Assembly (NCBI GenBank): GCA_932294295.1
Contig: OW028575.1
Location: forward strand, 37,512,253-37,576,252
Length of the DNA: 64,000 bases
Direction of reading: 5' to 3'
Source: Alitta virens
Taxonomy: Eukaryota; Annelida; Polychaeta; Phyllodocida; Nereididae
Below are positions 46,273 to 58,834 of the stretch, piece after piece. Position numbers and translations under genes: made by a program. The notes under the pieces were generated by a model. It was not told the DNA's origin and did no database searches. It saw nothing but the letters and a program-made list of their open reading frames with translations. The first letter of the stretch is position 1, and each line of letters begins with the position of its first letter.

Positions 46273-46405
46273 CATACATTCTGTAACGTCATACCTGGCC
46301 AGTCTATATAAAGTCAATCTAAAATACTTCTAAGGAGTACTGATAGGTCAGTTGGTTATTGTTAAAGGCATGAGGCAAGTTTACTGGGCTCATCCAGGCA
46401 ACAAA

Positions 46406-47568
46406 CCCTCAGCGAATGCCCACATAGTACACCAGCAGCATCAACATTGGCCTCAGAAACAAATATTTTGGTCAGTCCGTGCCAAATTACCTGGACCCTC
46501 CGAGGTGACCATATCAGATTTTCATGAAAATATTTTCCTGGTACCTCTATAGACATGATGACCACATGCAAAATTTCAGGACCTTACTCCCAATAGTTTT
46601 TTAGGAATGATTTTTTTTTGTAAACTTGACGTTTTTTCCCGAATTTGGAGGTGGAAAGCTGCTGTATTGGGCTGTGGTTTGTCAAACAGCATGACCTCGG
46701 TCCATGAGATGATCAAATATCAGATACAAATATATGTATTAACGTTTTATGGCTGTCATTGTAAAGTATGGCATGATAGGTCAAAGAAATGTAGGAAATG
46801 ATACATTTTTTAGCATTTTATTCAGATTGACCATTCTTATGAAAAAAAAACTACTAAAAAAGCTATCATGAAGTAAATGTCAAAGCAAATCTTGGAAACT
46901 GGAATCACTGTAACTTAGAAATGTTATTTGCAAATGTTTTGTTCATGAAGGATTGATATTTTACAATGTATTGTTCACATTTTCCCCTGATTATCTATAT
47001 TTCTATGTCATTTATGGCCATAAGACCCCCAAAATGCACAACTACACTATTTTAGACATATACTCTTATACCATTGGCATATTAGTATCCCGGTTCTGCT
47101 ACATAAACCAAAAAAAAACTATTTTCTTTTTTTGTTAAAACATAGCAGAGAAATGTCAATGTGACTTCAGAAAAAATGCACAACAAGCCATATAGAGTAA
47201 TACTGTATGAAATGTTGATAGGATCAGTGCATTAATGCTACGTAAACACAATTTTTACACAATTTTTTAGCATTATTCCGGATTTTCCTTTAGTATGAAT
47301 AAGCATGGTTTGGATGTTAAAAATGAAGTTTGTAAAATGAAAGTACTATAATTTAAATGTTTTATTTGCAAAATTTACTAATGTGGGATAAAAAGTGTCT
47401 TTGATATGGCATTGTGAAAAAATAAGAATTTTTATTTTTCCCTTATCATACAAATCGTATATATATAGAGTATTACTGCACGAAATTTCGTTGGGGCAAG
47501 TGCAATAGTGCATTTTCGAGTTCTGCTTCAGAAATGAAATCGTCATGGCCACGCCTGTTCGCTGAGGG
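46406..47568. mobile_element. Possible non-autonomous DNA transposon, about 1.16 kb
   Basis: CCCTCAGCGAA at the left end recurs inverted at the right end (TTCGCTGAGGG). The right flank is TTAA and the left is ACAA, so a TTAA-type insertion is possible. The interior is AT-rich without a transposase. An internal block (AACATAGCAGAGAAATGTCA) has a relative at 53,788-53,812, hinting at a second, diverged copy near 53.3-53.9 kb. Confidence 0.4.
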
Positions 47569-47899
47569 TTAAGAAAACGGGATGCAGGTCTCTTTATTCT
47601 TTACTTGGTAAAGGTGCAATGAACAAAGCATATTTGTTTTCATTTGTACAATGCATTCCTATGAAGCCTTAGCCTATCTTTTATGAAAGATACACCATTC
47701 AGTCGATAAGGGTTGCATGATGTGTGCCTTACATGCATTTGCTCGTGGGTCTTTTGATGTGCAATCTGATGCTCAATGCCTACAGATATAATAAGCGTGC
47801 CTGGATGGCATATTTTTGCAAATGCAATGAGTCTTCAGGCATACGTCTGTTCATGTAGTAGTGCACAACTGCACATGTCATGAGGGCCGGATGGTAAAA

Positions 47900-48295
47900 A
47901 CATGCCAGATCGGCTACTTTGGCAATAACAGAAAGAAACATGCCAGATCGGCTACTTTGGCAATGACAGAAAGAAACATGCCAGATCGGCTACTTTGGCA
48001 ATAACAGAAAGAAACATGCCAGATCGGCAACTTTGGCAATAACAGAAAGAAACATGCCAGATCGGCTACTTTGGCAATGACAGAAAGAAACATGCCAGAT
48101 CGGCAACTTTGGCAATGACAGAAACATGCAGATCAGCTACATCGGCAATGACAGAAAGAAAGATGCCAGATCGGCAACTTCAGCAATGTCAGAAACATGC
48201 CAGATCGGCTACTTTGGCAATGACAGAAACATGCCAGATCAGCTACATCGGCAATGACAGAAGTATGCCAGATCGGCTACATCGGCTAAAGTTGG
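47900..48295. repeat. Minisatellite, 38-bp and shorter units
   Basis: About ten copies of a unit starting CATGCCAGATCGGCTACTTT and followed by GGCAATGACAGAAAG. The first units are 38 bp; later ones lose AAAGAAA. Units abut without unique spacers. Confidence 0.95.
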
Positions 48296-50120
48296 CCCGA
48301 TGTCCACCCTATCTTGGCATGCTATTTAGTCAGAGCTTCTATGGTAAAAACACAGAAAATAAACTTTAGACAAATCTAGCTGGAGGTCAAAATTTACATT
48401 ACAGATGTAATTCACCAAATGCTTCTAGGGAGGAAAATATATTTCTGAACCACTTTGAAATAATGAAATTATTATGCCAAATTTGTGTGCCTCATTGGGG
48501 AAGCGTCTTTCATGAACATTGTGACCTTTATAAATATTCAGAGAGGGTTCCGTGTTCAGCTGGGGTAATGGGATTTTACACTGTGGAGATGTGTGATAAA
48601 CAATAAATAACAGATAAATTTTATTTTTGGAATTTATTATCATCTCCAGTGTAGCAGACATGGATGATGATCAAATGATTATGTTTCGCTGTTACTATAT
48701 GGTTAGATATGGTCATAAATAAAGTAAATAATTGTTGTCATTGGAAAGCGAGGAAATTTTTAATTATTGTTGATACAAAGAAGTGTTCGACTTATTACAA
48801 ACATGTCTGACCATTTTGTGCTGGGCCCAAAAAAATATGCACAATTAATATGTGCACAATAATTTTGTATCCTTCATATATATAGCTGTTAAGTATAACG
48901 AGTGCTTTATATATGATCATAGTCGCAGAAAAATCACTTGTGAACGAGCAAGGATGTGACAGAAGGGCTTTATACCAAATTATAGGTGCCCAGGGCCTAG
49001 AAGGCCATGTCACAGCTTTGACCTTGGCAGAGGTCATTCGTGTGCACGACACCCTTGGCTCATAACGAGTATGCCAACTTCATAATGGTAGACTCGCATT
49101 GTGGATAGACATGGTGGACACATAATAGGGACATATCGGGACACATAGTGAAGATTGATAATCGTGGCAGGTGGGCCAAAGTATGTCTCATTCATCATGT
49201 GCCTGTAGCAGGTTATTCATGACTCCATGAAGACAAGGATGAATGTCCTATTTATAGGGCGTGCAAGCGGATGCTGAATCTTCTGCGTTGGTGGGCAGAA
49301 AATGGCTACTTCCGGAACCAAAGCCAGGAGGAGCGCCATAGTAACGAATAGGGCTGGTCTCAACAAAGGTGGATTACTCGTTAAATAAAGCATAACAACC
49401 AATTATTTAAACTGTCATGGCACGAGGAAGTCCTAAACTATTCCCGAAAATCACAAATTAACCAAAATGCTCGTTAGATATTGAGGTAATGGCCAGTGTC
49501 TCACCTCGCTATTAATCTGCATGATTTGAAGGAAATCTGGCTTATTTTCCTCTGACCACACCTAAAACATACTTGGGCATGTTTATTCTGGGTCTTCTGG
49601 TAGGTATTACACACTAAATATTAGTAATAAGTCCATTATCACGTTAGTTATGTTTTTAGGGCTGCAGTAATATTGTCCAGCAATGTGTCTGTCTATCTGG
49701 CTCAACTATATCTTAAGTGTACCTGTGTAGTAATTGTAAGTGGCATAATTATGTTCATGCGTTACACGTATTTTATACAAGTTTAGACGATGTCTCAATA
49801 AAGAAAATGTGTACAGATCATTAATTTGTCATAAAGAAAAGTATGGTAGGTACAAATGGTAGGAGGTGGCTATTTTTTGTTGTGCTATTAAAGCAGCATT
49901 ATCATATACAGTAAAATGGAATAAACAGATCTATGTGATAAAAAAAAAATCATAAAAAGAGGTCATTAGAATCAGTTGTGGGACCAATTTGTTGAATTAA
50001 AGCTTTACGTCTTATTTTATGACTTTCTGTGATATCTTTATGTATGTTTGTATTCATTATTTTATCAGTCACTATTATGTCTGGTTTTTACTTATGCAAC
50101 CCACAAATTACCCCTTCATG
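48296..50120. other. Gene-free stretch
   Basis: No exon or recognised repeat on either strand. Confidence 0.4.
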
Positions 50121-50196
50121 TTGTATTGTATTGTATTGTATTGTATTGTACTTTGTATTGTATTCAATTCTATTCTATTCTATTCTATTCTATTCA
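50121..50196. repeat. (TTGTA)n then (TTCTA)n pentanucleotide repeat
   Basis: TTGTA units followed by TTCTA/TATTC units, all 5 bp. Confidence 0.9.
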
Positions 50197-50397
50197 TATA
50201 CCCATATATTGTATAAACAGGTGACAGGTTTTAAAGGCATTTACATTTCTCTAAGTCTAATTGGCATGAATATTTCATGTACGGGAAATATGATCTTTCC
50301 TCCTCAGTCTACTGTCGTGACAGGTTGAAATTCTAAGAGAGGATTTCCCATGTCACCCATATAATGAAAAGGTAGTTCCTGTCTTCCTGGGTATAGA

Positions 50398-50712
50398 TAT
50401 GCATAGCCCTGAATTCAGCAAGACGCAAGTCTTTCTTCCCCTCTTATTACTCATTTTGCTTTCAGACATATCTATATTATAACTGATTCCATTAATATAA
50501 TTTTCTCAGAGAAATAAAAGAAATCAACTAAATGATAAGATGTCAAATATAAATTAAAATGCACTAAAAATACTGCTGCTAGGATACACTTTGCTCAGCC
50601 AATCAAAGCCAAGGGCGGGAACCTTTTCAGCCAATAGAATTGCAGTATTCTGTCATAGCCACCTGGTGGAAATATAGAGAACCTTCTGTGAAAATCCATT
50701 ATACCCATGGTG
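50398..50712 (-). repeat. About 310-bp dispersed repeat, copy B (inverted)
   Basis: Reverse-complement partner of 43,778-44,090 at roughly 80-85% identity by eye. The outer ends are GAATTCAGGGCT and (A/T)GGATNTTCAC. The family is undetermined. Confidence 0.75.
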
Positions 50713-53700
50713 GTTTTGATAGTGAGGTAAAATATAATGTCAAGATGACGGATATAAAGTTAAACCTGTGTGAACAGATGAATGTTGGCCGTTGGACAGG
50801 TTTGACCATATAAACAATTGCTTGGCTAAATTGTGAGGTGGTCAATAGAGAGGTGACCTCAAGCTGGGTGTCTTGTATAGCATGCAGCCGACCCCTGGTC
50901 GACGTCCAGCTGACGTGAATGATAATGGAATGTTTATACAGGCCTATGCACTTTTGCTGGTGATTTTATTTATTCTCTGAGACGTGAAATAGTATAGGCC
51001 TCAAACTTTCTTTTAGTTTTATTATAAAGATTCCCGGGGCCTAATTATTGCGACATTCTTAAGAAACATTCAGGAACCATACATGTACAGTGTTTCAAAA
51101 AGTCTGAAAATGTATACACAGAGATGACACATTGATATCTTCATGAATTCTGAGGTGCATCATATGGAGAGAGATTTCCCATCTTAATATGTGATGATTC
51201 ACATATGTTTCCTTTGTTCTCTTTGCTTTATTGTTCCATTGTTCTCTGCGGTGCTGCTAACAAAACCTCGCGAGCCACGAGATTTGACGAATGTTATGAG
51301 ATTTCGTAGGAATTGTCGTCTGCAGCTGACGGCTGGGGATTTTCTTTACGTAATCTGCACTTTAATGTACTCCCAAAATGCCCGTATGAAGTGTCTGCCT
51401 GTATTAGCCAAGTCTCAATCCAAAGCTAATTCGATTCCATGCATGCAAATACTCTGAGCCTCCGTAATATCCTGACAGCCAGTAATTATATTAAGGTCTG
51501 ATTAATGCCAGAAAGCTAAGAGATAACAATTGAGTCAATTTTCATTCAATTGCTGCCACTGATTATTGTTACAGCAGTTTCCTGTATCTATGTATTGCAT
51601 TACATATTAATGTTATAGCTACTAATAATGAGTATGTTGATAAATTATTATTTCAATTACACTCTTGACATATAGATATTTATCTATTATTGTGACAGGC
51701 CTACATGCATAAGGAATAATAGCAATATACAAAGTTTACAAACCCAGCCCTCTAGAGGCTTATTATTATATCTCCTTGTATACAATTAAGAAAAACTGCT
51801 AAGTGCACATGAAAATGGTAGTTTACGAATAAAATGTATGTATATTGTACATAAATAAAAAGATAAGGGTTACTTTATAAATAAATTTCTTCTAATATTC
51901 ATTGTAGTTGTATGGAATATAAAAGAGCTCCCCCTGGCGTATTTGCGTCAATAATGCAACAAGCTGACAAAGCCTGAAAGATGTGCTTCCAACATCGTCA
52001 TTGTCTTGAATTCCTGGTCACTCATGTGGAGTTCTCTTTTGAAAATCTAAACATAGGCAATCATTCTTGGCCGTTAAATTCTTGTTCTTTTTTTTTCAGT
52101 TGTAATACATTCAATCGTGTTTGACCAGCAACAAGAAACAGTATGCATTGCAAAGCGTCATATATTAGCCACTGTGTAGTTACAAAACATCAAAACATTT
52201 ATAAATGTCAAGTCTATGTTTCAATGCTACTGGGTCTGAAGCTTAGCCAGCTTATATGACCAGCTGCCAAGGCATAATGAGATGATAAAGGCTTGTAGTC
52301 CACACCGTTTTACATTTTTTACCCACGGGTGGGGTCCTTTCCCTGCCACAGCATAGACAATGCACTTCCAATTAAATGTCTTGAGGTCAATGCTGAGACT
52401 CATAGAAAGTAGAGAGAATAATCTTTATACTCGGCCAGTCATTGGACACCCAGGCGTAAATTTTGCAATTATACAATGGTTACATGTGAGACATGATGAT
52501 ATTTACACCTGAGAATGTCTACAACAAGATTATTAGCCAAGGTGTGGGTAAAACAGCCTCCGTTGACAATTCATCTTATTAAATAATGTAAAGTGACAGT
52601 ATAATTATATTACTTATGATATATAAATTATGGCATCTGCTCTTTCGGTGCCAACGGAAGTTCAGGAAATTGAAAGATTATGATATCATATGAAAAATAT
52701 ATAATAGTTACACCGAGAAGCGAGGAATTTCTGAGAATTAAATATTACTTTGAGTAGCGTGGTCGCTCAGTACAGGTCATTGGGAACATGAATGCTATTT
52801 TCATATCTATTTAATCATAAGCAGCAAAAATATTTAAGCCTACATCTAAAACTATGATATATCATTGATCTATGACTGCAGGCTCATATTTTGATAAAGT
52901 ACAATTTTTTTTTTAATTCAATAAATATGCCTAACCATATTTGGATGTATCAGTATTATTATCTGTTTTATATTATTATAGTATTTGTCAATGTCACTGT
53001 CAATTTTCAATATAATTTTTCTGAGATTGGTCTGTATTATCAATCTTTTTTTAAGTTTTACGTACTACTTTGAATAAACCCATGACAATCTTAAATGCAA
53101 TTCTCACATGATAAAGGTGAATTTTAAGCGCCTCTTTAGTACACTTTGCTATTAAATTTTCAAATCCATACAAGTAAGTGAACCTCCCCCCCCCCTACTC
53201 ATGGAAATTTCATTTGTTTAACGATCAAAGCAAAAAAGATTATCTTGAAAATGATATTTTACTCCACCAGATTTCATAGTTCAGACTTATTTCATGATAT
53301 TGTTTTTCCTTTTTGATTTAAAAAACTCTAAATGTAAAACATAGGCTGCTGCAACAGCATGCCCTCGGCATATTTGAGAAAATTAAACAATGAGAAATGT
53401 ATTGCAATGTAATGCTGCAGTACAACATTGCATAGATTGATAGATAGTAATTAGAGTGCCAATAGAAAAATGACAAAAGGGCAAATTATCATAATTCTTG
53501 CCAATTATTTAATACATTTTTTCATAAATATGATTTTTTACAAAGTATTACCATTAAGTGGATTTTAAAACACATATGTATGTTCACTTTATTTCTTCAA
53601 AAATTTATGGATGTCATTATAAACATACAGTACCATGGTTTAGGGAATGTAGCAAAAATATATTCAGCATTTTCCATAATTATGAAAAAGTGTAATATTA

Positions 53701-54049
53701 AAGTTCTGAAAGTCAAAGAATTATTATTTGGACATTTTAAAAGCCATTAAACGATAAAAATGTCTTCATTTTTTTCACATTGCCTAGAACATAGCTGAGA
53801 CATGTCAATGAGACTATCAAAAGGCACAACTAGGCATTAAAGACTAATCAAATACCAAATTACATCAATATACATACAATGGTGTTGGAGATATGCTCTG
53901 AGGGCGAAGTCAGCTGTCCGCACACCTAAAGCCGCCCCCGGCCCTGCTTACGGACAACGTTTGACCGAAGTAACTAACATACCTTCGGCAAATGTTTTTG
54001 CCGTGGGTAAAAAAAAAGTGTTTTTCGGGTTTACTAACATGCAAGGCAC
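50713..54049. other. Gene-free stretch
   Basis: AT-rich and without supported exons. The short frame at 51,191-51,457 starts with a hydrophobic segment but has no supporting splice sites or homology. A run of C near 53,188 is the only simple structure. Confidence 0.4.
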
Positions 54050-54054
54050 TACAT

Positions 54055-54108
54055 GTTATGTTGTGTTATGTTATCTTATGTTATCTTATGTTATCTTATC
54101 TTATCTTT
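54055..54108. repeat. (TTATG/TTATC)n pentanucleotide repeat
   Basis: TTATG and TTATC units in tandem. Confidence 0.85.
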
Positions 54109-54415
54109 CAGTTATAGAAGAAGCAGCCATGGACCTTCTACTTGTAAAGAAATTTACTTGACTGTTCCTTCACAGCATAGACGATTTTCCAGGTAGAGGA
54201 ATCAATCAGCACTTGGCTTAAACATGAGATCTCGAGTTCGAATCTGGGGCTATCCTGCAGTTATTGTTCCACGCTATTATGTCTCTCTTCATGCTGCTGA
54301 TGTGGAGTCCATAGAAGATGAAATCTCTGAAATTAAAGAAGTCTAAAACTTCCACGAAATATTATACTTTTATTGTATTACATCAATCGACAGTAAAAAC
54401 ACCTGGATCCACTTA

Positions 54416-54628
54416 CAGTTGGTCACAAAAGTTTACATACACCTGAGTAAAATGTCACAAATGGAATTGTGAATGAAATCATCTGTTGCCAAAACTTTTC
54501 ATAAGCAAAATAGATTTGTTATAGGAATGTAAATAATTTTTGATTAATTACTGAAGAGAAAATATGTGGAAATTGAAGTAAACTATATTCTGCTCTTACT
54601 AGTATATGTGAACTTTTGGACCCGACTG
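54416..54628. mobile_element. Tc1/mariner-like MITE, 213 bp, TA flanks
   Basis: The left end CAGTTGGTCACAAAAGTTTA and the complement of the right end CAGTCGGGTCCAAAAGTTCA match the terminal pattern of Tc1-type elements. Both ends are flanked by TA (54414-54415 and 54629-54630), the mariner target. It encodes no transposase. Confidence 0.8.
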
Positions 54629-54969
54629 TATGGCAAACTATTTTTGGAATTGTCACAAGTCTTTGTTACGTCACGGTTCTAGTTTAAGTGGACAATGATA
54701 TTGCTATAACCAGACTTTTGTTATAAGTGTTATACATGGGCCCAATTGTATTAATTCTTTATTCAAATATCATTTTTAAAAATGTATTGTTTTATAACAT
54801 GATGCAAGTATTTGCAAATTCAATTTTAGATATATGTTTTTGTTTCAATGTTTCATTAGTTGTTTATGAACATGTGTAATGTATAGGTAAGTGGTTGCGT
54901 TTGTGAATTCCATAATTTTGTTAATTTTACAGCCAAATTCCTTGACTTGGAAACAAATGTTATAGTCCT

Positions 54970-55055
54970 GGAAGCTAAACTCCAGATGACGTCATGTGAA
55001 TCCAGGACTCCCATTGGTTAAGGAAGTAACTCAACCAATAGGAGTCTTGCCAAGT
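54970..55055. repeat. Short foldback repeat, copy 2
   Basis: CCAGATGACGTCATGTG precedes CCAGGACTCCCATTGGTT, which pairs with AACCAATAGGAGTCTTG. It is homologous to 28,826-28,903. Confidence 0.5.
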
Positions 55056-55347
55056 CAATAAACTTGGCTGTAATGTACACTGGATTTACATGTAAAATCA
55101 TGATCAGCGTGTTGTGAAATTGCGTGTTTCTTGATTTGATATTGTCATTACCTGATCGCACAAATTAAATGATTTGAGTGACAGGTGGTCATAATGTAAA
55201 CGGTACGCCACCCTCCAAAAACATAAGACCACTTTGACTACTATGTACGCTCAAGTTGTCTGTAATATGTTTTTTTTGGGGGGGGGGGGTGTTGTAAATT
55301 ATTATAATTCCAGCTGGCTCTTGTTTAGCTCTGCAGCTACCATGTAC

Positions 55348-55475
55348 ACATTATATGTATAGGCCTACTTAGTTTAGACACATTATATGTACAGGCCTAC
55401 TTGTTTTAGGCACATTATATGTATAGGCCTACTTGTTTTAGACACATTATATGTATAGGCCTACTTGTTTTAGAC
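55348..55475. repeat. 32-bp tandem repeat, four copies
   Basis: Unit ACATTATATGTATAGGCCTA followed by CTTGTTTTAGAC, repeated four times with single-base differences. Confidence 0.95.
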
Positions 55476-57487
55476 CATAAAATGTGCTTTGGTCGTAAAA
55501 AAGAATTGAACAACTTGATTGAATTATAGATCAGAATTTCTTTTTATTCCTTGTTTTTTTTTTTTTTTTTTTTTTGTCTCCCAATAAAACAGAGAGCAGA
55601 CGTTACTGAGACATTTTTTTAAGGTTGAAAATTGTGGGTGTCATTTTTTTTCCTGCACACTTTAAATGTATAGCCTTGGGTCCGCACATTGTTACATTTA
55701 CCCCATATCAATTATGAACACGTAACTTGTTCCTTCTATGGCTGGTGCTTTCTCATGGCTGTGATTGTACCATATGGTTACTCTGTATTATTGTACTCTT
55801 GACTACATTGTAATTGTCTGCATTTCATTATGTGTAATTGTAAATTCAAAGTCAAAACGAATGGCAAATTCATATATTTTTAATATTTTATTACGTCTTT
55901 GTGATTGCATTTTAACCTTTTCTTGTATGTATTCTGTGAATCAAATTTTAATTTCTTGGATGATGAAAACGAAAAATAAATGATATATTTACAAGCTAAT
56001 TCTTTGTTTTCAATGGCGATCAGGGATTAATACAATGGTATCTTTATGATAAAAACACAGTTGAACATTATTATAACATATCATTTTGGCTAAAATTTAA
56101 TGACAGAGACCTAGCAATTTATTGGAGCCATCAGAGATTTGCGCGTATGAACTGTAAATAAAGAATTTCAGAGACTGGCATGTGAGAAGTTCTCCTTTGT
56201 TCCTAGGCTGACTGACTTGCAGTATATTTATAATGATGTGTGTATTTTGTAAGAGGGGTGGGGGGGGGGGGGATTTACAATTTTATCAAAATCATTGTTT
56301 CCCTATGAATTATTTTAATGTTTCCAAATATAGTCCATAGGTGGCATAACAATCAAGTGCCTCAGGCAGAGAGTGACACCTTTGACAATTTTGCTCAAAT
56401 TTATGTCTGGGTTTATTTAGTGCCTATTTATAGCAAGCATAAATCCACAAATTTTGGAACATATTATTATATTATCACAGTTCCTTAATTTTTGTGGAGT
56501 ATTAATCACCAAAGTTTATGGTCATTGTAATATTGCACGAGGCTGCTTCCGGCATTTTATGTACACAAGACATCAGAGAATGATCTGTTAATTTTGTAAC
56601 AGTAGAACAATGGAAACATTATGGGAGAACAGAGTTGAATTTAAGAACAATAAACCAACAATGAGTTAACTCCATTGTTCCTGTAAACAATTGAATCACA
56701 AACAAAAATAAAGAATGTTCCATTTGTCAAATAATAGTGCTGCTTATCATGTGTTCTTGAAAAAAGAAAAAGAATATATATCGAAAAATAAAAATAAAAA
56801 TCAAGTTCCTGCACATGATTGCAGACTAAGATTTAAACAACATAAATGACAGGCTGATGTCTGAGAGATATCTATGCCTTAAAACAATATTACCGTTCCA
56901 CACAAAACTTAGCCAATCATGAGCTAGTAAATAGCTCTTAAACTGTCCCGTACCTCTCAAGTTGGCTAGACCTCCAGGAACAAACTAAGTAGGATCTAAA
57001 ATATCCTCTCGGTTTTTGGTCATATTTTCTTATTTTTTAAATTAAGCATGGAGCATAATAATGGAATGTTAGCATCAAGTTAAACCCCAACCTTTTCTCC
57101 AGAACAAACGATTGAAGGTGTCCTATCTGTCAAATTTCATTTTTACCTTCTTGTCATTAATACAAGAAGGCAGAATATAGGAGACAGCTAATTGATTATT
57201 ACAGAAAAGTGTCAATACCCGTTTAAAAGTTCGAGTGGTTCGACTTATTGCTAAACTTCTGCCCGGTCCATGCTGCTCAGTGGTTAGTACTGAAAAATAG
57301 GACCTATTGGTCACATGAAGAGGTGTACCCTGAATTGTCTGGATAGGCCTATACCATTCAGTGGTCACCTGCATGCATCAGAATGTCACTGATTAATAAC
57401 CTTTTGTTTCCCTCAATTCTGAGGACAGACTTCAAAATTCCCACCTGAGGCATCGCAAGTTGGGCCTCCTGGCACTGCGAGGCGAGA
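55476..57487. other. Gene-free stretch upstream of the repeat-protein gene
   Basis: AT-rich with poly-T (55,554-55,575) and a G-run near 56,258-56,271. No exon recognised. Confidence 0.4.
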
Positions 57488-57650
57488 CAGCAGCTTGCAC
57501 CTGATCATGTGACTGTCATGTGACTTACCTGGCACAAGCTGCTGCGTCACCAAGCACGTGCTCTCCTCACGCGCGAGGTCAAAATTCCAGCGGAAGTGAC
57601 AAATGGGCCCTCCAGTATAAAAGAGTAGAGGAGAGGGTATAGGACATCAC
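57488..57650 (+). promoter_or_regulatory. TATA promoter with paired TCATGTGACT E-boxes
   Basis: TATAAAAG at 57616-57623 is followed about 25-30 bp later by the likely start near 57,645-57,650. Upstream are two direct TCATGTGACT copies 11 bp apart (57505 and 57516), about one helical turn, and a CACGTG at 57555-57560. The pair sits between inverted arms CAGCAGCTTGCACC (57488) and GGCACAAGCTGCTG (57531). TCATGTGA and CACGTG are binding sites for bHLH-zip factors (MITF/TFE, USF, MYC classes). Which factor acts here is unknown. Confidence 0.6.
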
Positions 57651-57680
57651 ATCTTCCCTGGTGTTCAGTCCTAAATCATC

Positions 57681-58797
57681 ATGCAGATCCAGATCGCTGT
57701 TTTCGTTGCTATTGTGGCTACTGCCCTGGCTTCCAATGCCTACCCTGGTGGATACAAGGATAACAGGTAGGAACAGAGAATAACTACATTTTACGATAGA
57801 AAAATGACTCTTCTAATACATTTTACAATTTTGAATATTCACTCTGGCAATGTTTCTTCACATTATTTACTCTAGACACAGAATCTTAAAAAATGACTAT
57901 GAGTAGTCATATATGACCCTCTAAGGTAGTCAATATAAGAATATGACTACCTGGTAGTAGTTGAGCACCATATATGACAACCCGTGACTACACTTTGTTC
58001 AGAGTGATGTAGAGGGCATCATATCCAGTTAAGCAATATAATACAAGTGGAGCTATGATTTTAATGTCTACTATAGTCTATTGTGCATCGTTATGTCTCA
58101 ACTAGGACACCTGTTCGCACTACAATAATATGAATATGATTTTCATTGTAGAGCCCGCGAAGCTGCTGTGAATGCTTACAATGCTAAGAGACAGGCTGAG
58201 GTCAACTTGTTGGCTGAGAAGGTATGTGCCTTTTACTAATCTTTTTATAACCCATTTACTGTCATTTGTATCTATAATCCATTTACTATCTATTCTCTGT
58301 TAATACTAGTGGTCTGCTGATTTCGTGCATGAATTGTGAGTTTTATCTAATATAATTTCAAATTTCCTGCCATTCAGGCTGGCGCCAGCAGCGGCACCTT
58401 CCGTCAAGTTGGAGTACCAGGCACTGGACTTGCAGGAAAGGGTTACGGATACGGATACCCCACTGCTTATGGACACGGGCCCGCCTCTTATGACAACAAG
58501 CCATCATCTTATGATTACAAGCCAGCTTCATATGACCAGAAACCAGCTTCATATGACCAGAAACCAGCTTCATATGACTACAAACCAGCTTCATATGACC
58601 AGAAACCAGCTTCCTATGACTACAAGCCAGCTTCATATGACTACAAACCAGCTTCATATGACCAGAAACCAGCTTCATATGACCAGAAACCAGCTTCTTA
58701 TGACTACAAACCAGCTTCCTACGACCACAAGCCAGCTGCCTACGACTACAAACAGGACTACGGAAAACAAACCTACAATGGCTATGCTAAATATTAA
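57681..58797 (+). CDS. Secreted Tyr-rich heptad-repeat protein, 191 aa
   Basis: Seen: exons 57681-57766, 58152-58221 and 58378-58797 join in frame; all splice sites are GT-AG. A signal peptide (MQIQIAVFVAIVATALA) with likely cleavage near residues 17-20 is followed by a short charged helical segment (REAAVNAYNAKRQAEVNLL), a Gly/Tyr stretch (GKGYGYGYPTAYGHG), then 13 heptads (residues 87-177) of consensus P-A-S-Y-D-(Y/Q)-K, and a tail ending YAKY. There are no Cys residues. Known: Tyr/Lys/Pro repeats of this style occur in mussel foot/byssal proteins (Tyr to DOPA) and in some shell or cuticle matrix proteins. The family was not recognised. Inference: a structural or adhesive secretion, probably highly expressed, with a strong TATA promoter and compact gene. 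The 21-bp DNA units are nearly identical, so the array expanded recently and may vary in copy number. Confidence 0.88.
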
Positions 58798-58828
58798 GTG
58801 TTTGTTGAATGATTGTGTGTTTTTGTTG

Positions 58829-58834
58829 AATAAA
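58829..58834 (+). terminator. Polyadenylation signal AATAAA
   Basis: AATAAA 32 bp after the stop of the heptad-repeat gene, followed by a T-rich stretch. It gives a very short 3' UTR. Confidence 0.8.

Noticed and set aside
47900..48295. Regularly repeated 38-bp units resembling a CRISPR array
   Set aside because: Units are directly tandem without unique spacers, in an animal genome; it is a minisatellite.
51191..51457. 88-codon frame with a hydrophobic N-terminus
   Set aside because: Looks like a signal peptide by composition only; no splice sites, homology or promoter.
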